Part shown: positions 1 through 6,071 of the stretch, piece by piece
Position numbering within the stretch: the stretch's first letter is position 1
Layout: every line of letters begins with the position of its first letter
Assembly (NCBI GenBank): GCA_945918315.1
Contig: CAMEIK010000056.1
Coordinates: forward strand, 1-7,285
Direction: 5' to 3'
Source: an uncultured Clostridia bacterium
GTDB lineage: Bacteria > Bacillota > Clostridia > Oscillospirales > Oscillospiraceae
DNA length: 7,285 nucleotides
The notes under the pieces: generated by a model
The model's input: only the letters and a program-made list of their open reading frames with translations
Databases searched by the model: none
Told to the model about the DNA's origin: nothing
Position numbers and translations under genes: made by a program

Positions 1-24
1 ATCACACAAAAAGGAGGCTTTCCT

Positions 25-474
25 ATGGATCACAGCACCCTGGCTGCCGAAATGTTTTATAAGGGCTACAACTGCTCCCAGGCGGTTGTTACCGCCTTCC
101 ACGAGGAACTGGGGCTGACGGAATCCGAAGCGGCCCGGCTTGCTTCCTCCTTCGGCGGCGGCATGGGCCGGATGCGGGAAACCTGCGGCGCCGTCAGCGG
201 TATGCTCCTGGTTGCCGGGCTCCTCTGGGGCTATGACACTCCGGGCGATGACCAGTCCAAAGCCGCCCACTACCGCCTGGTGCAGAAGCTGGCAGGGATC
301 TTCCGGGAACGGACGGGGTCACTTGTCTGCCGGGAGCTCCTCGGAAACCCCTCCTCGGACCCCAATCCCACGCCCCGGACCCAGGAATTCTACAAAACCC
401 GGCCCTGCGCCGGTTTTGTGGCCCTGGCGGCGGAGATTCTGGACCGGGAGATTGCCGAAAGAAAGAAGCCCTGA
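25..474 (+). CDS. C_GCAxxG_C_C family protein (putative redox or metal-binding)
   Basis: This encodes a 149-residue soluble protein with no signal peptide or membrane segment. The four cysteines that name the family are present: Cys17 in YNCSQAV, Cys54 in ETCGAVSG, Cys102 in LVCREL and Cys128 in RPCAGFV. A glycine-rich FGGGMGRM segment (residues 43-50) precedes Cys54, and the length is typical of the family. The conserved cysteines suggest a redox or metal/cofactor-binding role, but no reaction is established, so function is inference. The start is well supported by AAGGAGG at 11-17, seven bases before the ATG. Only 24 bases upstream are visible, so operon membership to the left is unknown. 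The stop codon lies inside the outer arm of a nested palindrome (461-544). The four operon genes to its right run on the opposite strand or lie beyond them, so it is not part of those operons. Confidence 0.88.
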   Translation: MDHSTLAAEMFYKGYNCSQAVVTAFHEELGLTESEAARLASSFGGGMGRMRETCGAVSGMLLVAGLLWGYDTPGDDQSKAAHYRLVQKLAGIFRERTGSLVCRELLGNPSSDPNPTPRTQEFYKTRPCAGFVALAAEILDREIAERKKP

Positions 475-544
475 GCAAACCGTCCGCGGCCGGAAACAAG
501 GGCTTTGTTCCCAGCCGCGGACCATGGATGCCAGAGCTTCTTTC
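461..544. repeat. Nested palindrome at the 3' end of the first gene, possible terminator
   Basis: Inner arms 482-499 and 505-522 pair over 18 bp with two mismatches around a 5-nt loop (GGGCT). Outer arms 461-473 and 532-544 pair over 13 bp with one mismatch. The outer left arm includes the end of the coding region and part of its TGA (472-474). There is no clear U-run after the stem, so this is either an atypical terminator or mRNA 3'-end stabiliser, or a REP-like repeat unit. Confidence 0.6.
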
Positions 545-580
545 TCAGGGTTTCGGTGATTTGCGGATTGTAAAACCAGA

Positions 581-603
581 CTTTTACGGGCTGACCGTAA
601 AGG
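581..603. repeat. Small hairpin
   Basis: TTTACGG (583-589) and CCGTAAA (595-601) form a perfect 7-bp stem around the loop GCTGA, extendable by one G-U and one C-G pair. It sits just left of the paired GTAGGGG hairpins and no function is visible. Confidence 0.4.
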
Positions 604-604
604 C

Positions 605-682
605 TTCGTAGGGGACGGGTTTCCCGTCCCGCCCCATACGCGACTGCGAATTCCTCGGGACGGGAAACCCGTCCCCTACGAA
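605..682. repeat. Paired GTAGGGG hairpin element (perfect inverted repeat)
   Basis: A 26-bp sequence at 605-630 is repeated exactly, inverted, at 657-682, with a 26-nt spacer. Each arm starts from TTCGTAG at its outer end and is itself a hairpin with an 8-bp GGGACGGG/CCCGTCCC stem and a 3-nt loop (612-619 with 623-630, and 657-664 with 668-675). The element can therefore fold as two small hairpins or one large cruciform. A further copy of the arm lies at 7035-7060. It is non-coding; this style of short palindromic intergenic repeat is familiar from Oscillospiraceae-type genomes (from memory, not searched). Confidence 0.85.
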
Positions 683-701
683 TGGATGACGATAAACAGC
701 C

Positions 702-797
702 TGAAATTCGAAGGAGATTCCCACGAAAGTAGTGAGCACTGGCTCGGAATGACCGGTTTTTCGGCTCGTTCAACTCTTGCTTCACATTGTCAATTCA
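702..797 (+). repeat. Dispersed intergenic element 'module B', copy 1
   Basis: The stretch 702-779 aligns with 5122-5200 with one indel. Shared blocks are AAATTCGA, GGAGATTCCCA, CGGAATGACC and CGTTCAACTCTTG, and both copies continue into an ATTGTCAATT tail (788-797 here). It is fused on its left to the GTAGGGG hairpin arm through ATGGATGAC. The tail ends about 20 bp beyond the stop codon of the convergent transglutaminase gene. No reading frame is conserved between copies, so it is a non-coding repeat. Confidence 0.75.
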
Positions 798-817
798 GCG
801 ATCTCCCCAAACCGGGC

Positions 818-2824
818 TTACAGCACCGCGTAAATCCACTTGTACACCAGCCGCCGGTACCAGGGTGCCCGGGAAAGCTTCCGACGGCACCGCCGCAGAT
901 AGTTTTCAAAGGGCACAAGCTCCTCCGGCGTCAGGATATGCTGGCTGAAGCTCGCCTTCTGGGCAGCTGCCAGAAGCTCCTCGGGCGGCTTTTCTCCCAA
1001 AAGCTTCGCCACTCTTTCCGCCTCCTGCCACAGCGCCAGCCCCCGCCGGCTGCCGTCCCCCTGCTCCGTCTTTCGTACACGGAGCAAACGCCGTATTATC
1101 CGTTGGAGGGCGCATACCCCCGCGGCCAGAGCGGCCCACAGCATCACCTTCCCCATGGTCACCAGCCAGGTCAGATCCGGCTTTTTCGCCTGCTCTGTCC
1201 CCTCCGGCTCCAAAGCGGTGGTTGCCTGTGTGGTTTCCTCCGGTTTCGGACCGGTTGTCGGCTGGGTCTGTTCTTCGGAAGCGGTAGGTTCCGTTTCCTC
1301 CGTCTCTTCCGCCGCCGCGGGGGTGGCGTCCAGAAGCTGCCAGCGCTCCCCATCATAAAATTCCACCCAGGCGTGGGCCCGGTCCGCCGTCACGGTAGCC
1401 CAGCCCTCCGCCTTGGTCCGGGCTAAGTACCCGGTCACATACCGGGCAGGGATCCCGGCCGCCCGGAGGAGCACCACCGCCCCGGTGGCAAAATGGACAC
1501 AGTAGCCCGTATCGGCGCTTTCCAGAAACCACAGAGCGAAATCCGTTTCGTTTTTCGGCATGGCTTCGGTTCCCCGGTCATAGCTTGCGCTGCCCCGGAC
1601 AAAGTCCGCTATGGCCCAGGGGTCTCCCTCCAGCAAGTCGTTTTCCGTAAGGATTCTTCCTGCCCGGGCCGCCGTTTCCTCCGGCAGCTCCAGATACCGG
1701 CTGTCAGGGCTGTCCGAAGCCCCGGCCGAAGCGCAGCGAACCATTTCATAGATCCCCAGCCGATCCGCGTTTTCCACTTTTCCCCCCAGGAGGGTAACGG
1801 TTGCCCCGGGATAGCAGGGCAGGAAAAGCTCCTGGAAGCTTCCCGAGAGGGCCCGGAGCCGCACCAGCTCCACTATGCCCCCGGCGCCGCCGTAGGACTC
1901 CTGCCGGTCCGGAGTGCTTTCCCAGCCGGTGCCGGTATACCGGTCGTAATCCCTGCCCCGCAGGTAGAGGTTTTCTTCATGCTGGGCAAAGACATACATG
2001 ACCGGCTGCTTCTGACTGCTCTGAGGACCCAGGGCCTGCAGATTCACCCTTTCCGCGGATACCGGCCGGACGGCGGGTGTTCTTTTCTCCATAGTCTCAA
2101 GCATCTGCTCCGGAAGCCGGGAAAGGGTCCCCGCGATTGCGTCCCGGAGCTCCTGGGCACGGTTTACATACCCCGTCCGGGGCACCGCCAGAAACAGCGC
2201 CAGCAAAAAAAGGCACACCGGCACCAACCCCCGGGCTGCCAGACGGCTGCCCTGCCCGGCGCTTTCCTTCCGGACCCCGCCGGTTAACAGAAGCAGGATG
2301 GCCCCTGCCAGAAAGGCAAAGAGGGGAAGCGCATCCGGCACCGTGTCCGTCACTACAAGACACAGCGCCAGCATCCCCCCGCCGGGGACCAGTCCCCAGG
2401 CGGAGCTTTTCCGGCAGCAAACCGCCCGGCAGGTGCCCATGGCGGTAAGGCAGCCCAAAACCATAAGAGGCCCGTCCACAAAGGCCCCGGCCTGTCCGGA
2501 TAAATCCGTCACACCCCAGCCGTAGGCGCTGTCGTAGACCCGGGACACCAGGTCAATGAGGGTTTTTGTCTGGGTCCACACCGTTCCCCGGTGCCAGAGG
2601 TACCCCCCTGCCAGAGCGGCGGCGCAGAGCACCGCAATGGTTCCCTCGCGCCGTAAAAAAAGGGCGGCGCACACCGTTCCCACTGCCGCGACCATAAGCG
2701 CCAGCCGGGCGGGCGCCTCCACCGGCAGCAAAAAGCCGGTAACCAGACACCCCAGGGCTCCCAGGGCGGTCATGGCGGCAAGAATCGCCGCCGTCAGAAA
2801 GGTGCGAAAGGTTTCATGCTTCAT
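818..2824 (-). CDS. Membrane-anchored transglutaminase-like protein (TgpA/DUF3488 type)
   Basis: This is a 668-residue protein. The N-terminal third is hydrophobic, with several membrane segments (about 10-34, 40-75, 117-135, 150-181 and 199-214). An extracytoplasmic region follows, then a transglutaminase core at about 400-502 with the expected triad: Cys442 in GYCVHFATG, His484 in RAHAWVEFY and Asp499 in QLLDATP. Residues 503-550 form a Thr/Glu/Pro-rich linker, followed by a last membrane helix (about 551-573), a basic stretch, and a C-terminal cytosolic domain rich in charged residues and ending WIYAVL. The core should cleave or cross-link peptide or isopeptide bonds outside the membrane; the substrate is unknown. 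The start at 2824 is chosen over an in-frame ATG 13 codons upstream because GGAGGGG (2831-2837) lies six bases before it. It overlaps the end of the DUF58 gene by 11 nt, indicating coupled translation. It is the last gene of the MoxR operon. Confidence 0.9.
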   Translation of the reverse strand: MKHETFRTFLTAAILAAMTALGALGCLVTGFLLPVEAPARLALMVAAVGTVCAALFLRREGTIAVLCAAALAGGYLWHRGTVWTQTKTLIDLVSRVYDSAYGWGVTDLSGQAGAFVDGPLMVLGCLTAMGTCRAVCCRKSSAWGLVPGGGMLALCLVVTDTVPDALPLFAFLAGAILLLLTGGVRKESAGQGSRLAARGLVPVCLFLLALFLAVPRTGYVNRAQELRDAIAGTLSRLPEQMLETMEKRTPAVRPVSAERVNLQALGPQSSQKQPVMYVFAQHEENLYLRGRDYDRYTGTGWESTPDRQESYGGAGGIVELVRLRALSGSFQELFLPCYPGATVTLLGGKVENADRLGIYEMVRCASAGASDSPDSRYLELPEETAARAGRILTENDLLEGDPWAIADFVRGSASYDRGTEAMPKNETDFALWFLESADTGYCVHFATGAVVLLRAAGIPARYVTGYLARTKAEGWATVTADRAHAWVEFYDGERWQLLDATPAAAEETEETEPTASEEQTQPTTGPKPEETTQATTALEPEGTEQAKKPDLTWLVTMGKVMLWAALAAGVCALQRIIRRLLRVRKTEQGDGSRRGLALWQEAERVAKLLGEKPPEELLAAAQKASFSQHILTPEELVPFENYLRRCRRKLSRAPWYRRLVYKWIYAVL

Positions 2825-3740
2825 CCGCTTCCCCTCCGATATGGTACTGCCAGGAGGCGTCAAAGGCGTACTCCCGGATGGAGCCCGTCCCCGCGGCGGG
2901 GGTACACAGCAGCGTGTCCGCTGCCTTATACAGCTCGTTCCTCTCCTTTACCGGGAAGGTCAGAAGGCCGTCCCCGGTGAGGGCCCGGATTTCAAAACCT
3001 ATGTCCTCCCCCAGAAGGTACTCCCCCATCCACAGCAGCCGTCCGAATTTCCGGTCCAGCTCCTCCGGCCCGCCCCGAAGGGTCATGGTCAGAAGCATTT
3101 TCCCCCGGACCGGCTCCATGGGTTCCCGAAGAATCCACTTCCCGGTCTTGGCGGTCAGCTTCCAGTGAATCTGATTCAGGTTGTCCCCGGGCCGGTACAG
3201 CCGCAGCTCATGGTTTTCCGCGAAGCCCCCGCCGGGCTTGGGGACCCAGCGCCTGGGCCGGATATCCCGGACCGAGGGGATATCCCCGGGGGCCAGGGGC
3301 TTGGGCCGGATAATCATGGTTTTCGGTGCCACATTCTTTACCCGGAAGGAAAACAGCCCCAGATAATCGCAGACCCAGACCTTCTCCGCCGTCACCGTCA
3401 CACCGCCGCAGTGGTCCGTGGGCAGGTCCTTTTCCGAACGGTACTTCCGCCGCTCCCCGGTGATACACCAGTGCAGACTGAGCTTTCCCCGAAAGGGGGG
3501 CATGGGAGCGGGGCAGGTGCCCAGGAGCCACAGCTCCGCTTCCTCCCCGACTTCCACTATGTCCAGCCCCGCGGGCTCTGCCTGGAACCGGCGGATGGCC
3601 CCCAGGCTCACCAGCAGGGACAGCCAGGGAAGCCCCAGGCAAACAAGCAGCAGCAGCCAGCTGATCCACTCCCCGGAGGCCAGATAAAAGGCGGCGGCCA
3701 GCAGCAGTACCGACAGGTACCCAAGACGATGTCCCGCCAT
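2814..3740 (-). CDS. DUF58 domain-containing protein
   Basis: This is a 308-residue protein with two N-terminal hydrophobic helices (about 7-22 and 26-47), then a soluble region. The DUF58 signature lies at about 182-208: YRPGDNLNQIHWKLTAKTG followed by a basic, Glu-containing strand, matching the family pattern Y-x-x-G-D-x-x-x-x-I-x-W-K-x-x-A. DUF58 proteins are partners of MoxR-type ATPases and are related to von Willebrand factor A folds. Their exact role is not settled, with proposals covering assembly of membrane or envelope complexes. The ATG at 3740 is chosen because it begins one base after the MoxR stop codon (TGA-T-ATG), a classic coupled junction, and because the hydrophobic anchor begins just after it. 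No good Shine-Dalgarno motif precedes it, which fits re-initiation by ribosomes finishing the ATPase gene. An upstream in-frame extension would lie within the ATPase coding sequence and is unlikely to be used. The 3' end overlaps the transglutaminase gene by 11 nt. Confidence 0.88.
   Translation of the reverse strand: MAGHRLGYLSVLLLAAAFYLASGEWISWLLLLVCLGLPWLSLLVSLGAIRRFQAEPAGLDIVEVGEEAELWLLGTCPAPMPPFRGKLSLHWCITGERRKYRSEKDLPTDHCGGVTVTAEKVWVCDYLGLFSFRVKNVAPKTMIIRPKPLAPGDIPSVRDIRPRRWVPKPGGGFAENHELRLYRPGDNLNQIHWKLTAKTGKWILREPMEPVRGKMLLTMTLRGGPEELDRKFGRLLWMGEYLLGEDIGFEIRALTGDGLLTFPVKERNELYKAADTLLCTPAAGTGSIREYAFDASWQYHIGGEADEA
2831..2837 (-). promoter_or_regulatory. Ribosome binding site fixing the transglutaminase start
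   Basis: On the minus strand this reads GGAGGGG, six bases before the ATG at 2824-2822. It lies inside the 3' end of the DUF58 gene. No such site precedes the more upstream in-frame ATG at 2863, so the shorter protein is preferred. Confidence 0.75.
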
Positions 3741-3741
3741 A

Positions 3742-4701
3742 TCAGCGCAGCTTCGGCACGGGAACCGTGTCGAGGATCGACAGCAGCACATCCTCCCCGG
3801 TCTTTCCCTGGGTTTCCGCCCGGGGGGACAGGATGAGCCGGTGGGCAACGGTCTGGGGGAAGACCTCCCGCACATCCCCGGGGACCACATAGTCCCGGCC
3901 CCGAAGCTGGGCAACGGCCTTTGCCATGGCCGTCACCGCCAGGGTGGCCCGGGGGCTGGCGCCCCGGAGGATCGCTTCGTTCTTCCGGGTCGCGGTAATC
4001 AGACTGACAATATAATTCACCACACTGTCACTGACAAAGGTGGCTTCCACCGTGTCCTGGATGACGGTGAGCTGCTCCCGGCTCATGAGGGGCCGGAGGG
4101 AAAGGAGCGGGTTTCCCCCCTGCCGGTTCAGGACCATGGCAGCCTCGTCCTTGGGGCTGGGGTAGCCCAGACTCAGCCGGACCATAAACCGGTCCAGCTG
4201 ACTGTCCGGCAGGAGCTGGGTGCCCGCCGCCCCCACCGGGTTCTGGGTGGCAATGACCACAAAGGGCTCCGGGATGGGATGGCTCACCCCATCCACCGTC
4301 ACCTGGCCCTCCTCCATGGCTTCCAGCAGGGCGGACTGGGTCCGGGAGGTGGCACGGTTCAGTTCATCCGCCAGAAAGAGGTTGCACAGCACCGCGCCGG
4401 GCCTGTACTGCATTTCCCCGGTCCGGGGGTCCGGCACGCTGTATCCCGTCACATCCGAGGGGAGCACATCCGGCGTAAACTGGACCCGGCTGTACTGCAG
4501 ATCCAGCACCCGGGAAAAGGCCAGGGCCATGGTGGTCTTCCCCACCCCGGGGATGTCCTCCAGGAGAATATGGCCCCGGGCCAGGATCGCCGCCAGTACC
4601 CAAAGCAGCACCGCGTCCTTTCCCACCACCGCCCGCCGCACCTGTCCCAGCACCTGCTGGACGTAGACGGTGACTTCATTTTCCGTTTTCTGCATACCCA
4701 T
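3742..4701 (-). CDS. MoxR family AAA+ ATPase
   Basis: This is a 319-residue cytosolic ATPase of normal MoxR length. Visible motifs in order are Walker A PGVGKTT (51-57), Walker B LFLADELNR (108-116), sensor 1 ATQNP (151-155), the arginine-finger region LDRFMVRL (169-176) and sensor 2 SPRATLAV (249-256). These show an intact ATP-hydrolysing ring protein. MoxR ATPases are thought to act as chaperones that remodel or activate partner proteins; the DUF58 protein encoded next is the likely partner. It is the first gene of the three-gene operon. The start at 4701 is preferred because AGGAAGGGG (4703-4711) precedes it and the promoter's predicted transcript starts near 4720. The upstream in-frame ATG at 4728 overlaps the -10 box, so it should not be in the mRNA. 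The ATG at 4695, two codons in, is an almost equal alternative. The intact motifs and uninterrupted frame give no sign of decay. Confidence 0.92.
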   Translation of the reverse strand: MGMQKTENEVTVYVQQVLGQVRRAVVGKDAVLLWVLAAILARGHILLEDIPGVGKTTMALAFSRVLDLQYSRVQFTPDVLPSDVTGYSVPDPRTGEMQYRPGAVLCNLFLADELNRATSRTQSALLEAMEEGQVTVDGVSHPIPEPFVVIATQNPVGAAGTQLLPDSQLDRFMVRLSLGYPSPKDEAAMVLNRQGGNPLLSLRPLMSREQLTVIQDTVEATFVSDSVVNYIVSLITATRKNEAILRGASPRATLAVTAMAKAVAQLRGRDYVVPGDVREVFPQTVAHRLILSPRAETQGKTGEDVLLSILDTVPVPKLR

Positions 4702-4702
4702 G

Positions 4703-4711
4703 CCCCTTCCT
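4703..4711 (-). promoter_or_regulatory. Ribosome binding site of the MoxR ATPase gene
   Basis: On the minus strand this reads AGGAAGGGG. It can serve either the ATG at 4701 (six bases after AGGA) or the ATG at 4695 (seven bases after the last G). It cannot serve the upstream ATG at 4728. Confidence 0.65.
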
Positions 4712-4726
4712 GTCGTTGTGGATTTC

Positions 4727-4755
4727 ATTATACCCGTTTCCCACGACAAAAACAA
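4727..4755 (-). promoter_or_regulatory. Sigma-A-like promoter of the MoxR/DUF58/transglutaminase operon
   Basis: On the minus strand TATAAT (4732-4727) is a perfect -10 box, preceded by a 17-nt spacer and TTGTTT (4755-4750) as a -35 box that keeps the TTG of the consensus. A start about seven bases past the -10 box would give a leader of only about 20 nt carrying the ribosome binding site. The palindromic element at 4788-4957 begins 32 bp upstream of the -35 box. Confidence 0.72.
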
Positions 4756-4787
4756 GTCGAAGCCGTTATGAGAAGCTAAAGATTGTT

Positions 4788-4957
4788 TTAAGGTAACACC
4801 GCACAATTCGGCAAGAGCCGGTGGCGAGGGATTTTTCCTCAGCCGAAAGTTTGGAAAACAGAGGAATACTTGGTGTATTTCCTGTTTTCCAAACTGCGCG
4901 GATGGGGAAAAAGACCCGCCATCCGGCCGCAGACGCATTTGTGCGGTGTTGCCTTAA
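4788..4957. mobile_element. 170-bp MITE-like palindromic element
   Basis: The terminal inverted repeats are 19 bp with one mismatch: TTAAGGTAACACCGCACAA at 4788-4806 and its inverse at 4939-4957. The interior is also largely self-complementary: GTTTGGAAAACAG (4849-4861) pairs with 4882-4894, continuing with one indel into GAATAC/GTATTT around a tiny TTGG loop. The segments near 4815-4845 and 4899-4928 are loosely complementary. No protein is encoded. Size, terminal repeats and palindromic body fit a non-autonomous mobile element moved by a transposase elsewhere. No target-site duplication is obvious at the ends. Alternatively it is a large structured regulatory hairpin. Confidence 0.7.
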
Positions 4958-4970
4958 GCCGGCCGGGTCC

Positions 4971-5237
4971 GAATTGGCAATTGTCAATTGACAATGCGAA
5001 TCATGAGTTGAAATGAACAAAATAAGCAAGAAAAGGCGCAAAAAGTTCCAAAATTGTGTCATTGCGAAGAGTAGACCGATGTCACTGGTGTGGCAATCCC
5101 CATCTTTAGGAGAACACGGCCTCAAATTCGATGGAGATTCCCAGGTCAATAGTGCGCTACTTTATCGGAATGACCGCATATTCGGTCCGTTCAACTCTTG
5201 ATTGGCATCAATTGTCCATTGTCAATTGTCAATTTCT
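4971..5237. repeat. Composite imperfect palindrome containing module B, copy 2
   Basis: The right half (5122-5237) is module B, matching 702-797. The left half is an inverted, diverged version: 5058-5103 pairs with 5131-5174 (GTCATTGCGA opposite TCGGAATGAC; CAATCCCCAT opposite ATGGAGATTC), and ATGAGTTGAA near 5003-5012 pairs with TTCAACTCTT at 5190-5199. The outer ends on both sides carry ATTGTCAATTG/CAATTGACAAT runs (4978-4995 and 5210-5233). About 33 extra A-rich bases (roughly 5018-5055) interrupt the left half. It fills most of the space before the acyltransferase gene and looks like a non-coding mobile or structured element. Confidence 0.68.
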
Positions 5238-5288
5238 TTCCGGTCCACTCCCCCCAATCCCCATACTCTATAAAAGGAAGCGATATCC

Positions 5289-6071
5289 ATGTCCGAAAGC
5301 AAACACTGCCGTCCGCTGTTTCTGGCCGTCCGTTGGGCCGTCAAGCTTGTCTACCCCAAAATCACCGTGGTGGGCGGGGAAAATCTGCCCGACGACGCCT
5401 GCATCGCCGTGGGCAACCACGCCCAGATGCACGGCCCCATTGTGGGAGAATTGTACTACCCCCGCCGCCGGCTAACCTGGTGCGCCGCCCAGATGCAGAA
5501 GCTGAAGGAGGTTCCCGCCTACGCCTACCAGGATTTCTGGAGCGGCAAGCCCCGGTACATCCGGTGGTTTTACAGGCTCCTCTCCTACATCATCGCCCCC
5601 CTGTCCGTCAGCATCTTCAATAATGCCGCCGTCATCCCCGTATACCACGACAACCGGGTGATTTCCACCTTCCGGCAGACGGTCAAGGCCCTGGAAGAAG
5701 GGGTGGATGTAATCATTTTCCCGGAGAAGCTGGAAAAACGGAATCAGATTGTCTACCAGTTCCAGGAGAACTTCGTGGATGTGGCGAAGCTTTATTACAA
5801 GCGTACCGGCAAACGGGCCGCCTTTGTACCCATGTACCTGGCCCCGGCTCTCAGGCAGCTGCACATCGGCACCCCCGTGATCTTCAATCCGGAGGCTCCC
5901 ATGGCCGAAGAGCGGAAGCGGATCTGCGAGGAAATGGCCAAGGCCATTACCGCCATTGCCGAGAGCCTTCCCCAGCACACCGTTGTTCCCTACGAAAACA
6001 TGCCCAAGGGTCTTTATCCCAAAAACATTCCCGGCGAGGTGAATCCCCATCATGAAAAAACCTGTGGTTGA
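5289..6071 (+). CDS. PlsC-like lysophospholipid/glycerol acyltransferase with variant motif I
   Basis: This is a 260-residue protein with the block order of the PlsC acyltransferase family, which moves an acyl chain onto a lysophospholipid or related acceptor at the membrane. Motif I is GNHAQMHGP (42-50): the catalytic His44 is present, but the residue that should be Asp in HX4D is Gly49. The motif II region is AAVIPVYHDNR (113-123) and the motif III region is IIFPEKLEKRN (142-152), where FPE matches the usual FPEG. A weakly hydrophobic segment at about 92-108 may contact the membrane. The altered motif I makes the acceptor, or even the activity, uncertain. The start is supported by AAGGAAG (5274-5280), eight bases before the ATG. 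It overlaps the following PAP2 gene by 20 nt, so the two are co-translated. No convincing promoter was found between the repeat element and this gene. Confidence 0.82.
   Translation: MSESKHCRPLFLAVRWAVKLVYPKITVVGGENLPDDACIAVGNHAQMHGPIVGELYYPRRRLTWCAAQMQKLKEVPAYAYQDFWSGKPRYIRWFYRLLSYIIAPLSVSIFNNAAVIPVYHDNRVISTFRQTVKALEEGVDVIIFPEKLEKRNQIVYQFQENFVDVAKLYYKRTGKRAAFVPMYLAPALRQLHIGTPVIFNPEAPMAEERKRICEEMAKAITAIAESLPQHTVVPYENMPKGLYPKNIPGEVNPHHEKTCG

Noticed and set aside
390..785. Minus-strand open frame of 131 codons in the first intergenic region
   Set aside because: It is built from repeat sequence (GTAGGGG hairpins and module B) and overlaps the end of the first gene. Frames in repeats are not conserved between copies.
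2556..3836. Long open frame on the plus strand across the DUF58 and transglutaminase genes (426 codons)
   Set aside because: It is a GC-rich shadow of two well-supported minus-strand genes. The translation is rich in Pro, Gly, Arg and Gln with no domain.
3841..4779. Plus-strand open frame of 312 codons opposite the MoxR ATPase
   Set aside because: It is antisense to an intact AAA+ gene with all its motifs, and the translation is His/Gly/Gln-rich and lacks a family signature.
4982..4993. TTGACA motifs on both strands in the ATTGTCAATTG run, as -35 boxes
   Set aside because: No -10-like sequence lies 16-18 bp downstream on either strand. The matches come from the repetitive TTGACAAT motif.
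5269..5274. TATAAA just upstream of the acyltransferase start, as a -10 box
   Set aside because: A transcript from it would begin after the ribosome binding site at 5274-5280, and no -35 box lies at the right distance.
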